DNA of 6,694 nucleotides from Sulfurimonas sp. (GTDB taxonomy: Bacteria > Campylobacterota > Campylobacteria > Campylobacterales > Sulfurimonadaceae), in contig DTVI01000111.1 of assembly GCA_012963655.1 (NCBI GenBank), forward strand, positions 1-6,694, read 5' to 3'. The stretch's first letter is position 1, and every line of letters starts with the position of its first letter. Both the position numbers and the translations under genes were made by a program. The notes under the pieces are model-generated. The model was not told the DNA's origin. It did not search any database and saw only the letters and a program-made list of their open reading frames with translations. Positions 5,046-6,694 of this stretch are shown piece by piece.

Positions 5046-6238
5046 GTAGAATCCTTTTGTGCTTGTTTTCTTAACTTTGCTTGTTCTAACTCCCAATACT
5101 CCATATCAAAAATATCTGAAGGCTTTAGAGACTTCCAACCCCCTAAATTTTGAGCTAATGACATGGCAGAAATAGTATGCGAGATAATATCAAAGATAAT
5201 TCCTGCTTCTTTTTTATCTTTTCCAAAAGCCACAAAACCCACCCCTTTGATAATCGCGTATCTAGGAGCAAGGTCTAACATAATCTCATCTTTAGCATGT
5301 GCCTTAAAATACTTCTTATACCTAGAAGTAAAGGCTTTTAATCCTTCTTTGATATTGTTATCAATAATTGCAGGAAAGGGCTTAGTTCTAATCACATGTT
5401 CTGGCGTCAGCGGACCATTTTTAAAGATATCATCTAAGTTATCAAATTGTGAAAAGTATACTGCTTCAATAGAAGAGCCAATCTTCATAACAATATCACA
5501 TCCACGAAGTTTTTCAACCTCGCCTTTAAGCTCATTAGTAAAAGACACATCTAACTTACAAAAACTTTTTGAAAAGTTTAATACCTTTGGTACTGCATTT
5601 TCTTTTAAATAGACTTCAGCCTTATCTACGATTTTTATCATCTTTTCATACGCTTGTTTAGCATTATCATCAAAAGAGAAAACACCGTGATTTAACAAGA
5701 TGATCCCATCAAGACTTTGCCAATCTATCCCTTTGGTTTGTTCATATATCTCTTTAGCTAGTATAAAGCCTGGCATTACATAATCTATAAAGAGCATATT
5801 AGGTCCATAAAGCTCTTTTAAGCGCTTTTCTCCTTGTGGAGTATTAGAGATTGTAACCACAGCGTCTGCATGAGTATGGTCAACATATTTAAAAGGGATA
5901 ATTGCATGTAAGATAGCTTCGATTGAAGGGTTCGGAGAGTTCTTATCTTCAAGGGCTTCTCTTTGCTGAGACACCATATCCGTATCTGAGAGCTGCTCCA
6001 ATTTTGCCATAGAAATAAGCGTTTCTAAGTCAACTCCTGGAAATCCAGCTTCTTCTATAGTATCAAGATTCCAGCCACTCCCTTTTACATACAGCTTGTC
6101 ATCTATTTTTACAGAAGTGTTCCCTCCTCCATGTAGGACTAGGCCCATATCCTTACCTAAAAGTTGAGAGGTATATACTCTCATGGCTAGGTCTGTTGTA
6201 CATTTTGTTGCATAATTATCACTAAAAGTTGATTTCAT
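5039..6238 (-). CDS. Class II aldolase/adducin family protein, like the aldolase half of RhaD-type bifunctional enzymes
   Basis: A 399-residue zinc-dependent aldolase. HGGGNTSVK at 36-44 and VKGSGWNL at 51-58 form the phosphate and substrate loops. IEAILH with E107 is the likely catalytic acid region, DHTHADA at 120-126 gives zinc ligands H121 and H123, and NHG with H184 gives the third. The C-terminal part (HTISAMSLAQNLGG, then DMEYWELEQAKLRK at 378-391) matches the region that in bifunctional rhamnulose-1-phosphate aldolase/lactaldehyde dehydrogenases leads into a short-chain dehydrogenase. Here the protein stops about eight residues later, with no dehydrogenase. Family members split or join sugar-phosphate ketoses with release of dihydroxyacetone phosphate or similar; the real substrate is unknown. 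AGGA at 6249-6246 lies 7 bases before the ATG. It overlaps the HutZ-like gene by 7 bases and probably forms an operon with it. Confidence 0.85.
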   Translation of the reverse strand: MKSTFSDNYATKCTTDLAMRVYTSQLLGKDMGLVLHGGGNTSVKIDDKLYVKGSGWNLDTIEEAGFPGVDLETLISMAKLEQLSDTDMVSQQREALEDKNSPNPSIEAILHAIIPFKYVDHTHADAVVTISNTPQGEKRLKELYGPNMLFIDYVMPGFILAKEIYEQTKGIDWQSLDGIILLNHGVFSFDDNAKQAYEKMIKIVDKAEVYLKENAVPKVLNFSKSFCKLDVSFTNELKGEVEKLRGCDIVMKIGSSIEAVYFSQFDNLDDIFKNGPLTPEHVIRTKPFPAIIDNNIKEGLKAFTSRYKKYFKAHAKDEIMLDLAPRYAIIKGVGFVAFGKDKKEAGIIFDIISHTISAMSLAQNLGGWKSLKPSDIFDMEYWELEQAKLRKQAQKDSTC

Positions 6239-6264
6239 GTTTGCGTCCTATTTTCGTTGAAGCA

Positions 6265-6270
6265 ATAGTA
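6265..6270 (-). promoter_or_regulatory. Possible -10 box of the aldolase-HutZ operon
   Basis: Read on the minus strand, TACTAT (6270-6265) would start transcription near 6258, giving a leader of about 20 bases to the ATG at 6238. TAAAAT at 6280-6275 is an alternative. There is no good -35; the position where it would lie is occupied by the 6285-6305 palindrome. Confidence 0.3.
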
Positions 6271-6284
6271 GCATATTTTAGGGG

Positions 6285-6305
6285 TGTACAGCCTAAAGCT
6301 GTACA
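6285..6305. promoter_or_regulatory. Perfect palindrome with TGTACA ends, operator-like
   Basis: TGTACAGC (6285-6292) and GCTGTACA (6298-6305) are exact inverted copies around CTAAA. The element lies 47 bases upstream of the aldolase ATG and 16 bases beyond the final TAA (6323-6321) of the interrupted globin frame. As a hairpin it has no T run on either strand, so a terminator is unlikely. Its position over the presumed -35 region suggests a binding site for a dimeric regulator of the aldolase-HutZ unit; the regulator is unknown. Confidence 0.5.
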
Positions 6306-6320
6306 GTAGAAGAAGGTGAA

Positions 6321-6350
6321 TTAGGCCTGAGTGTAAAGTTCTTTTTCTCT
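6321..6350 (-). other. In-frame continuation of the globin beyond a TGA
   Basis: Immediately after the globin TGA (6353-6351), the same frame reads R-E-K-E-L-Y-T-Q-A and then TAA (6323-6321). Single-domain globins and the globin parts of flavohaemoglobins normally have an ADxxI-x-RE-x-E-x-Y pattern here, so these nine codons look like the original end of the gene, cut off by a nonsense change. This belongs to the globin entry at 6351-6694. Confidence 0.6.
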
Positions 6351-6694
6351 TCAAATCAAGATATCTGCTTCTTTCCAAGCATTAATAACATCATCAGTTG
6401 CTGCTTCACCTAAACTATCTTTAACCGCTGCTAAAAGAGAAACACCTACCATCGGGTAATATTCTGCTTTAACCTTAGAACTAATGTGTGTAGCTGCCAT
6501 TTTTTTAACTGCTTTTGACAGCGCCCCTAGGTTATCAATATTAGCGGCATAGGCAGAAATTACAACTGCTAATTTTTTATGCTGATTTGAATCGGAATTT
6601 TCAAAAAGTGCCTTTGTCTCTGGATAGTCTGTAAAAAGAATTTCATACATACGAGAAGTAATTTTTTCTGCATTTTGAGTTACTCCTGGAGCTG
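6351..6694 (-). CDS. Single-domain globin (Cgb/Vgb type), N-terminus outside window, apparently truncated C-terminus
   Basis: The minus-strand frame is open from the window edge to TGA at 6353-6351, giving 113 visible residues; the ATG at 6650 is internal, since in-frame globin sequence (APGVTQNAEKITSR) precedes it. MYEILF carries the B10 tyrosine and DYPETKALF follows as the C/CD region. NQHKKLA gives glutamine at E7, and MAATH carries the proximal F8 histidine, followed by AEYYPMVGVSLL (G helix). Tyr B10, Gln E7 and His F8 are the haem-pocket set of NO-detoxifying globins such as Campylobacter Cgb and Vitreoscilla haemoglobin. The end is abnormal: WKEADILI-stop, whereas relatives read roughly W-x-x-AYG-x-LADILI-x-RE. 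About five residues appear missing and a TGA stands at the following position. It may be a recent pseudogene or a shortened but folded globin. Confidence 0.85.
   Translation of the reverse strand, partial: APGVTQNAEKITSRMYEILFTDYPETKALFENSDSNQHKKLAVVISAYAANIDNLGALSKAVKKMAATHISSKVKAEYYPMVGVSLLAAVKDSLGEAATDDVINAWKEADILI

Noticed and set aside
5046..5096. A longer N-terminus for the HutZ-like protein starting at 5096
   Set aside because: The extra 17 residues come from the aldolase coding region in another frame, and the ATG at 5045 has the proper ribosome binding site and family alignment.
5163..5612. A 149-codon open frame antisense to the aldolase
   Set aside because: The aldolase on the other strand has all its catalytic motifs; the antisense product is low-information and lacks a ribosome binding site.
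6351..6353. TGA read as glycine or selenocysteine in the globin
   Set aside because: TGA as Gly would give the expected ILIGRE, but no other gene here contains an in-frame TGA as that code would require, and no selenocysteine hairpin is evident just behind it. A point mutation is simpler.
1..6694. Insertion sequences, tRNA or rRNA genes, CRISPR arrays, phage genes
   Set aside because: No transposase, cloverleaf-like segment, regularly spaced repeat or phage protein was recognised on either strand.

Overview
The window is AT-rich, low-GC DNA with closely packed genes. It looks like a member of the Campylobacterota (formerly Epsilonproteobacteria), of the Sulfurimonas / Arcobacter / Sulfurovum kind. 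This rests on base composition, on AAGGA-type ribosome binding sites, and on a leading pair (ATP-sulfurylase-like gene followed by pgpA) that I recall from Campylobacter genomes. It also rests on a HugZ/HutZ-type haem protein and a Campylobacter-type single-domain globin. The genus is an inference from memory; no database was searched.

Layout. (1) 1-1812, plus strand: an operon of an ATP-sulfurylase-family protein (5' end outside the window), pgpA (phosphatidylglycerophosphatase A) and a CPHC glutaredoxin-like protein with a basic, disordered-looking N-terminal tail. The last two genes overlap by one base. (2) 1905-2286, plus strand: two small overlapping hypothetical genes (51 and 82 codons), each with a good ribosome binding site. 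(3) 2326-2348: a perfect 9-bp hairpin between gene units. (4) 2399-3952: a complete lsrK, the autoinducer-2 kinase, recognisable through to its C-terminal WKAPGL. (5) 4105-4392: a small antibiotic-biosynthesis-monooxygenase (ABM) fold protein with its own promoter-like region; this is the fold class of LsrG. (6) 4393-4563: an open hydrophobic stretch that looks like the tail of a lost membrane protein. (7) 5045-4560 and 6238-5039, minus strand: a translationally coupled pair, a class II aldolase followed by a HutZ/HugZ-type haem or flavin split-barrel protein. (8) 6285-6305: a perfect 8-bp palindrome in the presumed aldolase promoter. (9) 6694-6351, minus strand: a single-domain globin cut by the window edge, whose reading frame is interrupted by TGA ten codons before the usual globin end.

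How the parts may work together. The first operon looks like housekeeping (phospholipid synthesis, redox), but its first protein has lost the side chains that bind sulfate in true ATP sulfurylases. lsrK is the notable accessory gene. It is complete, yet none of the usual lsr transporter, regulator or LsrF genes is in view; the only possible partner is the ABM protein. The minus-strand block holds haem-related proteins (globin, HutZ-like) around a sugar-phosphate-type aldolase. The aldolase resembles the N-terminal half of bifunctional aldolase/dehydrogenases and stops where the dehydrogenase half would begin.

The observations most worth checking are the interrupted globin frame, the substituted active site of the ATP-sulfurylase-like protein, and the orphan LsrK next to an LsrG-fold protein.
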